Source: Tubiluchus corallicola (lineage: Eukaryota; Priapulida; Priapulimorpha; Priapulimorphida; Tubiluchidae). From it: a stretch of 60,000 bases of DNA. Below are positions 1 through 12,800 of this stretch, one piece after another. Below the pieces are notes generated by a model. It searched no databases. It was not told where the DNA came from and was given only the letters and a program-made list of their open reading frames with translations. Both the position numbers and the translations under genes were made by a program. Location: contig JAQGDQ010000006.1 in assembly GCA_030141605.1 (NCBI GenBank), forward strand, positions 1,515,067-1,575,066, written 5' to 3'. The number at the start of each line of letters is the position of its first letter. The first letter of the stretch is position 1.

Positions 1-1795
1 AACCCTAATTAGTCCCTAATGGGGTCAGGGACCAAACAATCTCGGCGCTACTTATACCATTCACTTTGCCCCATTGAGACCTTTCATTTGGTATACTACA
101 AGCCACTATTTTCCAAGTTACTATGCTCTAAGACTGGAAAAACATCTGTGCCGACCCACCCATTTTCAGGTTTTGGCTCCTAACGGATTTTTTTTTATTA
201 TCCATCGGGCCCATACTCAGCCATGCCTCAGGATTTGGCAACATACTAAAAATCGTGGCTCTAGCTCACAAAGTGTAACAGAAGATAGAATCTAACGAAA
301 AATGATACATATCTACTGTCTCGACCCTTTCTACCGAGGTTATCATTCAGCATTCGGTTATCCATACCCGAGTTCACACACCAGGTACCTGCGCTGTAAG
401 TTCCTAAATACTTGTGAAAGAAATGAAAAATGTAAGAGCCATAATTAGGAGGAGATGCGATCTAAGGGAAAAACGAAATGACGTCCACTGAGTGATTCTG
501 TTTCAATGACAGGAGTAATTTTGAGTGACAGCTTTCTCTGCACATAAGAACGTTCAGTAGGGAAGCCTTATTTAAACGGTAGCAGTCGTGAAAGAGGATG
601 GCAGAGTTAAAACCACCTGTCGTCATTAGCAACGGGTGTTAGTGGTCATTAACAGCCTGTTGTCATTAGCAACATGGTCTTAATAAACTATGATGAGTCA
701 TTCCAAAAAAACAATGCCGCCGAAAAAGACAATGGAAAAGGAGCAAAGAAAATTGCGCGATTTAATGGCATAATATTTTTTTTAATTATTAACATCTAAA
801 ATATAAGTCAAGTATAAGAAAATTTCTTATATTTACTAAGCTTCTGCTTGGTGGTACAGTCGGTCTCTCGCGAGTGCAACTTGACAATCAACCACAAGTT
901 TTCAAATGGGTTTAAATACGAAGAGTGCCGGGCCAGTAAACTTTAATGTTCTCGTTTTTCAAGAAATTTTTGGCGACTCCCAATGGAACATCAGGAACCT
1001 CTTTCGCATCCCTTGTATCCGTCTTTTTGTTAGAACCCCAATATACTGCTGCGCTCACATCATACTGGTAGCAATATACAAATTACGCCAATTTATATTA
1101 GAGATGCTGTTTAGGGGATTTGATAACGTGCATGTCCCATTTAATGGCCGAGAAATACTATGAGGGGTGGGTAGGAAAATGCGATAAAATCTGTCAGTGG
1201 TTCAATTAATTTGCACAAGGGTGTAGTGTCTGTCTCCATTTGTTGGGGGTAGCCTAATGAGTCACCCATGGAGTGTGTTTCTGTGAGTTTTGTTACACTA
1301 GCCGTGTGCGTGTGCAAGTTATTAAAGAAACAAAAAGCACAAGGAAGAATAATAGGCTAAATAAATGATAAAAACGGCTATTAAGCCAACAACAACAGCA
1401 GTGCCAATTGAAAATGGGGGGGAACATTGCACCAACAGAGCAGAAATAAAGAGAAAAGGGAAAATAAACAGTGAGAAAAGAAATATTAAGAGTGAAAAAA
1501 GAAAAAAAGTATAACAGAAACGACGAGACACGTGCCAACAGAAGCAAGCGAGAAAGAGACGCAGCACAGGAAGAGTGAAACAGAAGGAGAAAGAAGAGCG
1601 ACGAAAGAGAGAAAGGAGAATGACAAGGAAAGAACACGTGAGAATAAAGTTGAGTTAAAAACAACAAAAAGAAGAAAGTAGCAATGAAGAAGATATACGG
1701 AGTGAAAAGCCAGTGAGGAGGCAGAAAACCAAAGAGAACGCTGCATATGTGGACACATTGTCCTACATCAAGTTCAAATTGCAACCTTAAAATAC
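1..1795. other. left flank, no supported gene
   Basis: I see no exon here. The part from about 1440 to 1720 is purine-rich low-complexity DNA on the plus strand and opens long but meaningless minus-strand frames. This stretch would be intron 1 of the minus-strand P450 that begins at 2129. Its second exon (helix C, WKEQR-type motif) was looked for on the minus strand and not found, so it would lie beyond the left edge. Confidence 0.6.
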
Positions 1796-2129
1796 CTCTT
1801 TCTTTGAAACCGTTCACGTGGAATGTCTGGTCAATAATGTAACTGTCGGCCCTAGAAGAAAATATTTCTCCCTTCTTAAGGAATGCTTCACGTCCAGTTT
1901 CGAAATCATTGATAACCACGGTAAATGCAGATCCCAGATAGGTACCAATCACGCTGCCATGTTTTCTAGCCAGTTGCTGAAAATATGCACTCGGATTTTT
2001 GCCCATGGAAAAGAGTACTCCCAGAAAAGGCCAGCCAACTGGTCCCGGTGGAGCGCCTGTCGGCCGCTTCACGCAGTGCCATACGAAAAATCCAAAAATT
2101 AAAAGTAAAACATACAGCAAGTAAAGCAT
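1796..2129 (-). CDS. cytochrome P450 (clan 2, CYP2-like), first exon only
   Basis: This is the first coding exon of a microsomal P450 monooxygenase. It starts with an ATG at 2129 followed by a hydrophobic ER signal anchor (MLYLLYVLLLIFGFF), a basic stop-transfer (KRP) and the proline-rich hinge PPGPVGWP. The beta-1 region follows (VVINDFETGREAFLKKGEIFSSR). The exon ends at a GT donor after 1796. Its length, 334 bp and phase 1, is identical to exon 1 of the neighbouring plus-strand P450, which supports both ends. The heme exon and all others would be off the window, so it cannot be said whether the gene is intact. It is divergently arranged with the next P450, the two ATGs being 339 bp apart. 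Confidence 0.85.
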
Positions 2130-2468
2130 GACGGTAAAATAATTTTTTATGTTAAAATATTCATACACACATACATACATACATACACACGGAAGGCGTC
2201 GACCACGTGACGCAGCTTTGTAAATACTGTACTATCTCGATTATAAGACCCTAGAAACTGCGCTAGTACCTACTGCGCATTCCTGGGTAAATGGCCTTGA
2301 GTGGCGTTTATTGATTTGGAACTTATTTACATTAGTAAACATAATACGGACTCCTGGTTCCACAGCCAGCACGCTATACGAAATAGACAGCTCTGCTTGC
2401 CAACTGGAGTTAGGTTCGCTACTCTGAAACTGCAATATAAAAATTCTGTTTTGTTATCAGCAATAACA
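2130..2468. promoter_or_regulatory. shared divergent promoter region of two P450 genes
   Basis: This 339-bp interval lies between the start codons of two head-to-head P450 genes and must hold at least the proximal control of both. Seen in it: a CACGTG E-box (2204-2209) overlapping GTGACGCAGC (2207-2216), which fits the antioxidant response element consensus RTGACnnnGC. A TATA-like box, TATAAAAA, starts at 2436, 33 bp upstream of the plus-strand ATG. On the minus strand a weaker CATAAAAA sits near 2138-2145. Regulation by CNC/Nrf-type or bHLH-PAS factors is inference from these short matches only. Confidence 0.45.
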
Positions 2469-5186
2469 ATGTTTCCAACGTTGCTCATCGCGGCAGTTTT
2501 GCTCATTTTGTTACTATTTGTATGGCAGTGGAAGAAACGTCCCGAAGGGGCACCGCCGGGCCCTGTGGGCTGGCCCATCGTTGGTTCGATGTTCTCAATG
2601 GGAAAGGACCCAACCGCGTATTTTGAAAAGCTCACAAAACGGTATGGCAACATTTTCGGGCTGTACATAGGACCAACTTTCAACGTGGTCATCAACGATT
2701 TTGAAACGGGTCGTGAAGCTTTTCTGAAACATGGAGATGTATTTTCTGGAAGGTTCGAAAGTTTTACAATCGGTGAAATTATGGGAGACGATGAAATGCG
2801 TGGTAAGTACTGCGATCATATAGCATTTGTAGTTGTGTTTTTAAAGAACCGCTTTCTTAATGTCTAATTTATATATTCAAAAAGCCAAGATTTCTTTGAT
2901 CTTGAACAAGTGATTTAAAATATCAGAGACCTTTGCAAAAAAGCTTGAAAATTTTGGTATGTTAACTTATGTAGTTTATAAATCCATCCAAGTTAGCAAA
3001 CGAGTATGGTGGGGAAGTTACACAAATTCCATCCTCACAGTAGTTGCAAAACAGTTGTGTTAGCTTAATGAAGTTATCTTAATTTTACATACTATTAACA
3101 AATAATAGTCTTTCTATCTTTTATATCATCCTATATATATCAGCTTGATTCATTACAGCATTCCATTTTAAGCACTAATGTTTTTTTAATCACGATTCAC
3201 TTTAAATTTTCAGATTATCTCCATTACTTTTTTTCTATCACTGTGTGGGACAATCTAACAAGCCCTGCATTTTGATTGTCCTCAACACATTTACCTTCGT
3301 ATATAAGTGAACGGTGTATGAGGCTTTTCCTGTGCAGTATTTCTTATTTGTATTATGTTCATTGTAAGCTCTTTCACTAGATATTGTACATGAAACTATT
3401 GTAAATGTGTAATGTGAAATAGATGACCTATGACTATTCGAGAATAGTACTGCAAACAATGAAGCATTGTGTAATACAGGTATGCAACTATTTGCTTCAT
3501 TGGACGTGGACGCTTCAGGTAATTTTGCTAGCCGTATACCTAAAACTTAATCACTAAATTCTTTCGAAGAAAGTCAATAATTCAATATTACGACCCAATA
3601 ATTCAGGGATATTGGTTGGTTGATTGATTTTGCAACATAGATTGTGAACAACATTATTGCTAGATCCTGTTATCCTGTTATGCAACTTAAACATCTAATA
3701 AGAAACTACAATCCAAAGAGACTAAACAATAAACACTGGACAGTGAAAAGCAAGAAATTACTGTAACATTGTTTGCAAAGTTATTTCATCATGTAAGTGT
3801 GAACAGGCCCTAATGTTGCACTTTTGGATTACAGGGCTTGTGATGTCAGAAGGAAGACGATGGAAAGAACAGAGAAAATTTGCTCTGAGTAAACTCAAAG
3901 AGTTTGGAATGGGAAAGATTAGCTTGGAGAAGAAGATAAAAGAAGAAATATCAGCCTTTCTGAACGAGCTAAAGGATAAGGAAGGCAAACCTTTCGATCC
4001 TAAACTATATCTTTCAAATACAATTTCAAATGTCATATGTTCCATAGTATTTGGAAACCGTTACGAATACGATGACTCGGCATTTATCAAGTTAATGGAC
4101 TACATTGCTCAAGATGTCCAAAATCCTGACATTACTGGGTTTATTGATGTCTTTCCGTGGCTGAGGTATCTCCCAGGATTTAGATCAAGGTGGGTCAGAC
4201 GATCTTACTCATCGTGCAAAACCTGTTGTAGCTAAATTAGGAAACAATCTCATTCATGAAGCGCTATTGGCCATTTTGAGCATTTTTTGGCATTTTTGTT
4301 TAACAATCAGTAATTTATTACACTGAAACTACTGATTTTTTGGTGTAGTAGGCTCACATATTTCTTCTTATTCGAGTAGTTTGGTTTCATCTAAAGTTGT
4401 TCCTTTGTTCGTGAGGTGGCAGAGACTGATTGGTAATTGATTACTAGTCGATTGTCGATTGATCACCAAAAAAGCCAATCCCCGAATGGTAACACATTTG
4501 CGCAAATATTCGTTGCCAATACAGCTCTTCTGTGTTCTAGCGTCAACCTTAGCATTTACTCTCTTTGTTACCAGATGTCCAATTTATAGAAATCCGGTAA
4601 TTGTTACAAATTTAGTTACGGTTAACTTTAGAACATTGTTAATTTTTGACATGTGTTACCAGTTATCAATTTCTTTATGCGCGTAGAGTGTCCGTTCTTA
4701 CATGCTCTTACAATAAGCCAGTGATTATTAATACCATTTAATTCTTGATGTTTAAAAGTCACCCTGTTCGTTTGTGTGCCTGGCCTTGAATCCTGCCGCG
4801 GCCGCACTAGGCTAAAAATAAAACAACAATATATTTTGTGGAAATAGAGAGCTTCTTTTCAACAAAAATAGATCTCCAGACCATTAAGCCACTGGTTACT
4901 CTTTGTAGATCAAAGGCTACTAGGTTATGGACTTTGGTCAGAATATTTACCTACATGATAGTCTATTAACGCTAAATTCAACAACATAAATATAAATAGT
5001 GTTGATTGGCGTTTAAATGTTTGGGAACATTGATTATTACGTGTATTATCTGTTACGTGTTAAAGATTGATAAACAGCGATTTTGACTCTGTTCTTTTCT
5101 TATGCATATAAGTAAAAACCGAATGCCTTCATTTCAATCAGTGGTGTTGAAAAAGTAAAAATACTTCGAGTTATTTGTTCAGTAAA

Positions 5187-5968
5187 GCTCATTTCACAGC
5201 GAGGACGCAAAGAAAAATGACGTACGGAACTGCTGTCAGAAAATCAGAAAATATTTATGAAAATTTCCAATTTTTCTCGAAATCCCATTTACATGCAGCA
5301 AGGTAGTTCATTTCACAGTGAAATTGCGCGGTTTTTTCCGCACGCGCAGTTAACTCAACTTAACTGCAACTACTTCGCAAGTTTTATACTGTATAATCAT
5401 GTTTAAATTAAGTTTTGCTTACCGAATTTCTCATATGCAAAGTACAATTAGCAAAAGTATTTATTAATCAAAGTATTTTTACACCTGTTTGTTTTTAGTA
5501 AAGTTTTACTAATGACTTCAAAATCTAAAAATATACATGTACAGTATAACATAAATATATTCGTTATTTTTGTTTTTACGAATATAGCCATCGATGTTGC
5601 ATTAAAAAAACACAAAATCGTCAGTCTGTTAAAGGAGAAATTAAATCTTAGAAATTAAATCTGCTGAAACGTGTTAATTGTTGTTCGTTAAATAAGAAAC
5701 AATTAACAAAGTAGTTAAATTAAAGACTGAATTCTACGAGAATTCTTCAAGAAAATGGAACATACAGGCAAAATTCCTTACGAGGAGGACGCATAGCTGC
5801 TAGCTGGCAGCAGAATTCCCCAAGAGGAATTGCACGAGGAATTTTGCTGCGCGTCCTCACTGTGAAAGGCGCCATAGAAAACAATGTGTTTCATTTTCGC
5901 GAGGAATTCCTCAAAGAATTTCTCCTCTAGGCATTCTGTTGCGCGTCTTCACTGTGAAATGGGCCTCA
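5187..5968. mobile_element. non-autonomous TIR element in P450 intron 2
   Basis: The left end reads CTCATTTCACAGCGAGGACGC (from about 5189). The right end (5943-5968), reversed, reads CCCATTTCACAGTGAAGACGC, so the two form imperfect terminal inverted repeats of about 20 bp. The interior carries sub-terminal copies of the same GAGGAATT/CACTGTGAAA words and no transposase frame. The right end lies only about 40 bp upstream of exon 3 of the broken P450. No clear target-site duplication was identified, so the superfamily is open. Confidence 0.6.
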
Positions 5969-6259
5969 GCTTTCCTAGAAATTAACTGCTTAGTCATCAT
6001 TATTTCAGATACAAGAAGTTCATGGAAAATGAATTTCACATTATGGACTTTATAAAAAGCCATGTGGACGAACACACGAAAACGTACAATCCAGATGACT
6101 TTGTTTCTCTTATTTAATGAAAATCCATTGTATTAATTCCAAATCCATTCCAGTAACCTAATATTGTACTCTAACTGTAATGGTGACAAAATTTTTACAT
6201 TGGCTTTTGATTATAATGTCTCTAAGCTTTTTTGAGCTGTTTTGTACCTCTCTGAGTAA

Positions 6260-6858
6260 GCAAGACAGGACGATTTTTCATATACTACCCCATTTTCAAC
6301 ACTGATAAAAAGTACACATTTTTAGACAATTAATACTACAAACGCATTTCTGATAATTAAATAATAGATTACAAACTTAATTAACGGCAGGCGAGCCCAA
6401 CTATTCATGACATCACAAATTAACATAATTTTCAACAACAAAAATATTCCACGAGTGTGTTGCACGTGTTTGCGAAAGCAAAAATTGAAGTACAATGCTA
6501 CTGTAAAATATTCAGCAAGTTTTAAGATAAAAATTCAAATTTCAAATATACCGCTGTGATCACGTATGAGCTTTCGAAACGGTGTACGTTTGTCACAGAC
6601 TAGCACATTTGAACTGAGAGGTACAGCACCCGTTTTTTGTGCAATGCGTTTCCCAAATGCAGGTGCTAATGCCCGTTTAACTAGCGAAAGGCGAAAGGCC
6701 TGTAACAGCGAAGAACTAGTGGTACGAACATGAAATTGTGTTTGTGTGGTAATAATTCTTTCACGTAAGTCATTTTTGAAAAAATAGTATGTTTCCTTTC
6801 AATATTTGAAAGAGTTGATTGTTTTGACCTACAGTTTAAGATTGGATCCTGTTTTGCT
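6260..6858. mobile_element. TTAA-flanked repeat, copy 1
   Basis: This is one of three full copies of a dispersed family (others 20686-21255 and 34738-35306). Its ends are imperfect inverted repeats (left GCAAGACAGGACGA; right end reversed GCAAAACAGGATCC). TTAA flanks the right side (6859-6862) and GTAA the left. The TTAA flanks suggest a piggyBac-type non-autonomous element, which is inference. It sits in intron 3 of the broken P450. A minus-strand open frame at 6681-6911 overlaps its right end and continues past it. Confidence 0.65.
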
Positions 6859-8384
6859 TTAATTTTGGTTGCAACCATGTTGACAAAGGACGAGAATCGT
6901 GCAAACGACACAGTTTAGAGTAGAAATAAGTAAACGTGGAAAAGCAATTTCAAAAAGCACTTGAAGTCAAATTTTTAATAAGTGTAATCAATTTTAATGA
7001 CGTTGTAGCAGTAAAATAAGATTTCTGACATGATCAGAAGAGAAATGAGTTAAACCCGAGTTGAGATGAGATGGCTTCTTCATTTTCAATTCTGACACTA
7101 AAGAAATGTGTTTACAAGAAAAAAATCAAACAAAATATCAGAGACTTTTAATTCAAAAGTCGAGATGCAAGGTTATTTAATCAATTATTGTTCATATAAA
7201 TTCACAACTAAACCTTGAAATATCTTAAATATGGGGCGATTTGACGTGACAGAGTTCCAGGTTAGCTCACTTCCCTTTTCTCTGCCTCTTTTAGCATGTT
7301 AAAAGGGTTCTAGCATATTAACAACTTCGAAAAATCACTCGAAACACTTAATTATTGTGACACTAATAGATAAATTCAGTAAAATACAAATTATTGATTT
7401 TTTGCAATAATGGGTGCCAAATCTGTTAAAATAGTAAGTATTTAACTTTTTTTCAGTTAGTGAGCTTATGTGGGTTGCAGCAGACTGTTTCTTTGCTGGA
7501 ACCGAAACCACGTCATCAACACTTTATTGGGCGTTTATTTACTTGCTGCATTATCCCGATGTACAGAAACGCGTGCAGAAAGAAATTGATGACGTCATTG
7601 GAAAATCAAGGCTGCCATCTGTAGCCGACAAACCAAACATGCCTTTCACGGAAGCAACTTTAACTGAAATACAAAGAATGGGTAATGAAAGTGTTGGCAA
7701 AAATAAGAAATTTTTTGTTGACCATACTGATGATTTACAAACTATATTAACATTCATTGCTACTATCATCCTAATTTTCTAATTTTTTCCATGGCACTTT
7801 TTTCCATATATATGTAGCTTATATCATAGAACTTACAAAAAGGCTTTTAAAATGTTGTTTCGTATTTACATCCAGAGCTAAAGCAACATGATACTAGTCA
7901 TTTGTGATGGCCTGCAATTTTTGGTCTTTTGAAAGTAGTATTTTCAACACATTTTCAGGAAACATTGTACCACTTGGAGTACCACATTCCACTTCAAAAG
8001 AGGTGACGTTTCAAGGCTACAGAATACCAGCTCGTACGACTGTAATGTTGAACTTGACTGCCATCCATCAGGATCCGGTCATGTTTCCGGAACCTAATCA
8101 CTTCCGTCCTGAACGCCATTTGAACGACAAAGGAGAGTTTGTAAAGAATGATGCAGTAATTCCATTTTCAGTTGGTGAGATTTATTTTACACATAGAGAA
8201 AGAAGAAGAAAAAGAAAACCTTCTAATGGAGGGGGTGTGGGATAGATGGTTATAGCATCTATTTACAAAACCTCATCAGAAGGGAAGGACAGGCAGATAG
8301 ACCTTTTTTTCTTTCACCAATACATAACCAATTATCGGTTAAGTTTGAGTAAGGCTAGAAAGGTGATCAGAGTTTGCACAGGTG

Positions 8385-8455
8385 TTGAAACTTGGATTCG
8401 AACCAAGAACCTCTGGATTGGCTTTCAGGTGTTGTAACCACACAGACACCTGACA
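8385..8455 (-). repeat. tRNA-derived SINE-like fragment
   Basis: On the minus strand this contains a good Pol III B-box (GGTTCGAATCC, plus-strand complement at 8394-8404) preceded by sequence that can form a tRNA-like T arm. No full cloverleaf was recognised, so it is called SINE-like rather than a tRNA gene. It lies in intron 5 of the broken P450. Confidence 0.45.
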
Positions 8456-8607
8456 CAAAGTAGAGCAATGTTTTGGTTATAGACATTTTATTACTTGGAA
8501 GCAGCATACCTTTTGTTACACATTAACACCTGGTTAGGCAATGTGATGCGTCCACCATTGCATGCCACTAACCTCCAACACATCTAGCCCATTTTTCTAA
8601 AAAAGTG

Positions 8608-8608
8608 T

Positions 8609-8643
<35 letters not shown>

Positions 8644-8985
8644 TCCTATTATACATATATATAATGTAAACATATATATATGTATACATTATATATATGT
8701 ATGTATACATATATAATGCTCATCTGCGCTCTCGTACAAACTCACAAAGGGAATTTGAATCTTGTTAAAAGGACATAGGTATAGCCAACAAGGAAGACAT
8801 TTTCTTATAGGACAGTGTTGAAGACAAATCTCCAACAAATCAAGCCAACATATCAAAAAGTGTTTTATGTCTATATAATGCTCGCCTTGGCTCTCATTCG
8901 AAAACACAAAGGGAGTTTCAATCTTGCCAGAGGGACACGGGTATAGCCCACTAGAAAGGCATTTTTATAGGACAGGCAATCACAA
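8608..8985. repeat. AT repeat plus diverged 160-bp tandem duplication
   Basis: A TA-dinucleotide run with a local palindrome (about 8610-8712) is followed by two diverged copies of a block, about 8712-8816 and 8875-8980. Each reads roughly ATAATGCTC ... CTCTC ... CACAAAGGGA ... TATAGCC ... TATAGGACAG. The period is about 162 bp. It is intronic (P450 intron 5) and has no coding content. Confidence 0.6.
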
Positions 8986-9832
8986 ATTCCTGAAAGGTAG
9001 TTAGTCATGTAACTGAACTTGATCACCGTCAGTAAAAATAATACCACAATATAGAATAGTTATTTAGTCCATTAGCAATTTAACTAAATAATGTCACAAT
9101 GCTACCAAATCGTACACACTTTTAATTTTGCAGTTATGCACATGCAGCATGAACAGAAGTAAAATCAAACAGTGCTCTTCTGAGACGTCCCATTATCGTA
9201 ATCATAAATAAGACAATGTGCCTTATCTCTACCTTACAGCTAACAAAGGTCCTGTGAAAAACGAAAACTTCTGTGTCTTAATGGGCCCTTTGTATTCTTT
9301 GCGATTTGAATGTGAGTCTTTGAATGTAAGTAAGACTCTGTTTATGTTTCCAAAGATCCTGAATACGTTCTACCACTTTCAGTAGTATGGAAATTATCGG
9401 CCTAAAACCGCTTGCAAATAGGCCTAATCAATGAAAGTTCTAATGCAACATGCAGGTTTGTAAAAACGGCTTTTGCAGCTTCAATAAAAACCATTAACGG
9501 TAACTGCAAAATGAAATGAAGAATCATTTTAAAATCAGTTCAAAAGAAGACAAAACGAACTTACTAGTATCAGCAGAGTATTAAGAGAAAAACATGTGCA
9601 AGTCCTATTATGGCGCACTAGAGTTTTATAAAATAGTTTTGTTTGTTTAGGTCGACGTGTCTGTCTTGGTGAAGCTTTGGCAAGAATGGAGCTGTTTTTA
9701 TACTTCACGAGCATACTGCAAAACTTTGACATTCAGCTACCCCCTGGTGCTCCTAAACCGAGCTTAGAACCACATTTTGGTTTCCTAGTGTCAGCTCCCG
9801 AACCTTATAAGATTCAAATGAATGTTCGTTAA

Positions 9833-12800
9833 TCAACATTAATAAGATAGAATATAGCTGTACGTGAATAGAGAGAAAAATTACTTTAAAAAGAGTTGTT
9901 TTTTTTTGCTAAGTGCTGTCAGAAAAGTTTTAGTGTTAAAGAATTGTAAATTTAAAAAAATATTTAAGTAACGTTTTTTTGTGATTAGGTTTAAAACAGA
10001 AATAGTTTAAGTAAACATTTTCAGCATGAGAAAGCTGGTTGCAAACTAGATTTTACATGTTGGCAGTACTTGATGGCTTAAACTTGCTTTAACGTGAAAT
10101 ATAGATAATTACTCGATCTATCATCGTGAATTTTGTAATTTCTTTTGTTTACATGTGTCCAGTAGCCAATATTCAATAACTACTTGTGTGTTTTGCCTGA
10201 AAAACAAGCATCATAGAAATTCCGTTGCCTTACATTTGGTGAGGTATCACAGATTCAGCAGAATAAGATTTGCGCGTTAACATTTTCATTTCATTTTTTT
10301 ATTTGAAACCTCTTGGCACCAGTGAATTATAGTAGTTACCACTATATTACTTCAGAAGGCAGACGATAAAACACTTATAAAAATAAGGTTAGACGTTAGT
10401 AACGTCAAATCATATTTATTTGATTTTTTTCTTGTGCCATACAGATTGAAAATTTGTTTGTTTGTTGTTTTTTGTCTGTTATTTGTTTTTCGTGCATTGA
10501 TTCGTTTGTTTGTGTGCTGATTCGCTTACTTGCGTACCTGTTTATTCGTGTTTCTGCTAGTTTTCTCTCATTTTTTAAAATTATTTTCTTAATGACATTT
10601 TTATTTAGACTACAACAGTGGCTGATTTAGGGGGTGTGCTCAAGGGGCCTGGGCCCTCCCTTTCACAGTAACAGTTACAACACACCAAATGAATATTTTC
10701 TCTGAATTATACGCATTACAACGATTTCCTAAATCCTAAAGATGCCTTATATCTGTAAAACTCATGTATCACCAGAAAACAAATGTAAATGATTGTACAT
10801 TCATGTATGCTGTATAATGTTTATCAATATATTGGCATGTAATCTTAAATCAAAGGTGAAATGAAACCTGTTCTAAACTAGTGAGCGTCCTTGAAGAAAT
10901 GGCTTTTAGAAGGCAGAAAAGTGGTCGAAATGCAGTAAAATGTGTTGTTGTCCGGGTGGACCTCGTTGGGGAGCTTACACCGCTCCCCCAACCCCCGTAA
11001 GTGCTTTTCTGTTGGACTCACCGTTGTTCTAAAACCTGTATCCGCCCCTATATTACATAAGCGGCTATAACTAATACGGGAACAGAGAAATAGAAGCATT
11101 TGAAAACATAATTATATATCCGTTAGTTATATACATTTGTAGATCCTTTTAAACTATGTCTTGTTAATTGCTATACTACAAACGCTTGTTTTTTTTCTGT
11201 ATTTAAAAATAAAATTGTCATAAAACGGAATGTTGCAGTTGGTTACACTTATTTAATGTGAGCAGTGTGCTGTGTTGCGGGGAAAAGCAATGCATACTAC
11301 TACTGTTGTTTCCAAAATATTTAAAAGACAAGAAAAAGGGTACCTGATGTAGGTTTCAGAAAAATCGCCTTAAAAATTATACTACTTTACAGCAATTATA
11401 TGTGTACATAGTGCTTGCGTTGAAAGGAATTTTTGTTTGTTTTCATTTTAAATCTTCTGCAATACTGTTCTGACGGCGCCATTACATGACGTCACTACGA
11501 CACGAAAATCAGGGGAAGAAAAGGCATTGCTAAATTATTTCCAAAAAAATATTCCATGCATATCCATATTACTTACCATTTCGCTTAACTGCTGGAAAGA
11601 CTTATGTAACTAGAAATAACAATTTAAAATATTCGTGCCAATTGGTAAAATGTCGCTGAGTCACCCTTCAGGGTGCGCCACTCAGTAACCAAAATGGTAT
11701 TTCTAATCTTATTGACAAGATACAGTAATTTAAAATTTTACTTAGTTAGTAACATGTATGCTAGGATGCTCTGATTATTTTTTCAAAAATTACTCAGTGT
11801 TATCTATGCTAGGATGCTCTGATTATTTTTTCAAACTTTGCTCAGTGTTATCTAAACTTGTTTCAAACGACCTACCATCAAAATGGCTGCCCCTAATGGT
11901 CATCGCGGGAGTAAATTTACACACTTTATTCAGCGTTACAGCCGACGCAAACGACGATGCCGACTGCATGCAAAAAGACAGTGTGTAAATGGTATAAATT
12001 TCAAGACGAATTTTTTAAGCTTTATGTAAGTGGAGGTTTTTCTTGTGCTTTAAAAATTTACTTTTAAAATAATCTACAACCTCCTTGCATGAACGTAGTT
12101 TCTTCTTGCAAATCTCTGTCTCATTTCCATCCTAGTGACCCATCAACTTATACCGGCCAATAATTAATATTACACTCGAGGGTTAGCAACCAGGAAGAGA
12201 TTGTCAGAGTGCACTTAAATGTATCCAAGGTTTTTGATTGATTTCAACATGACGGTTTTTTTTCAAATTACATGCAGCCCATTATTAGATTGGCTAAAAT
12301 AAAATAATATTTAGAGAGCTGTCATCAAAGTGTTGTCATTAAGGGATCTGAATGCCTCAGAAAGGATTCACGTAGAGGCGGGAGTCTCCAAGGATAGATT
12401 CTACGCCCACTGTTGTTTTGGTGTTCATTAATGACACATCTGCAAACTTGGAGAATACTCTTCGTTGTTTACATACTTTTTTCTAACTCTCTCTCTTTTT
12501 TGTCCCCTGAAAAATATTAGCCTTGCAGTTGAAATCCTAAACTGTGACATTACTAAAATTCAAAACTTGGTATTCAAAGTGGTTAATAACAATGATGGTT
12601 CAAAAGTAGTTCAGTAAAATGCTGGAGGTATAATACTTTTTTCGTAATGCTGAAAATGAAGTAATGAATTGTATTTTCGACTATTAACACAGTGGCTTGC
12701 TCAGTGCTGTGTTATCTCCCGGAAACTCTATATCGAAGACAAAACCGACTGCAATTCTTTTAACACGTTAGTCTATTCAGGTATGTTAATTTAGTCTTTT

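Larger units (their letters stand above)
2469..9832 (+). pseudogene. cytochrome P450 (clan 2, CYP2-like), six exons, exon 3 broken
   Basis: Exons: 2469-2802, 3835-4189, 6009-about 6100, 7457-7681, 7959-8174, 9651-9832. Motifs seen are the N-terminal anchor, the hinge PPGPVGWP, helix C WKEQR, the I-helix oxygen-binding AGTETT, the K-helix ExxR (EIQR), PERH in the meander, and the heme loop FSVGRRVCLG with its Cys ligand, formed across the exon 5/6 junction. The gene ends at TAA 9830-9832. Exons 2, 4, 5 and 6 match the intact downstream paralogue in length and phase. Exon 3 starts well (YKKF ... VDEH ... YNPDD), but homology stops near 6100 and the frame meets TAA TGA at 6115-6120, truncating the product at 265 residues, before the I helix. 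None of the four GT dinucleotides upstream of the stop gives the phase needed by exon 4, and skipping exon 3 also shifts the frame. A decayed gene is likely. An undetected replacement exon or an assembly fault remains possible. Confidence 0.75.

Noticed and set aside
906-1163. 85-codon plus-strand frame
   Set aside because: No recognisable family, no supporting splice or promoter context; kept as unsupported.
1293-1795. extension of the minus-strand P450 frame past 1796
   Set aside because: Low-complexity Phe/Leu/Ser translation after a good GT donor; the equivalent exon in the paralogue ends at the same codon position.
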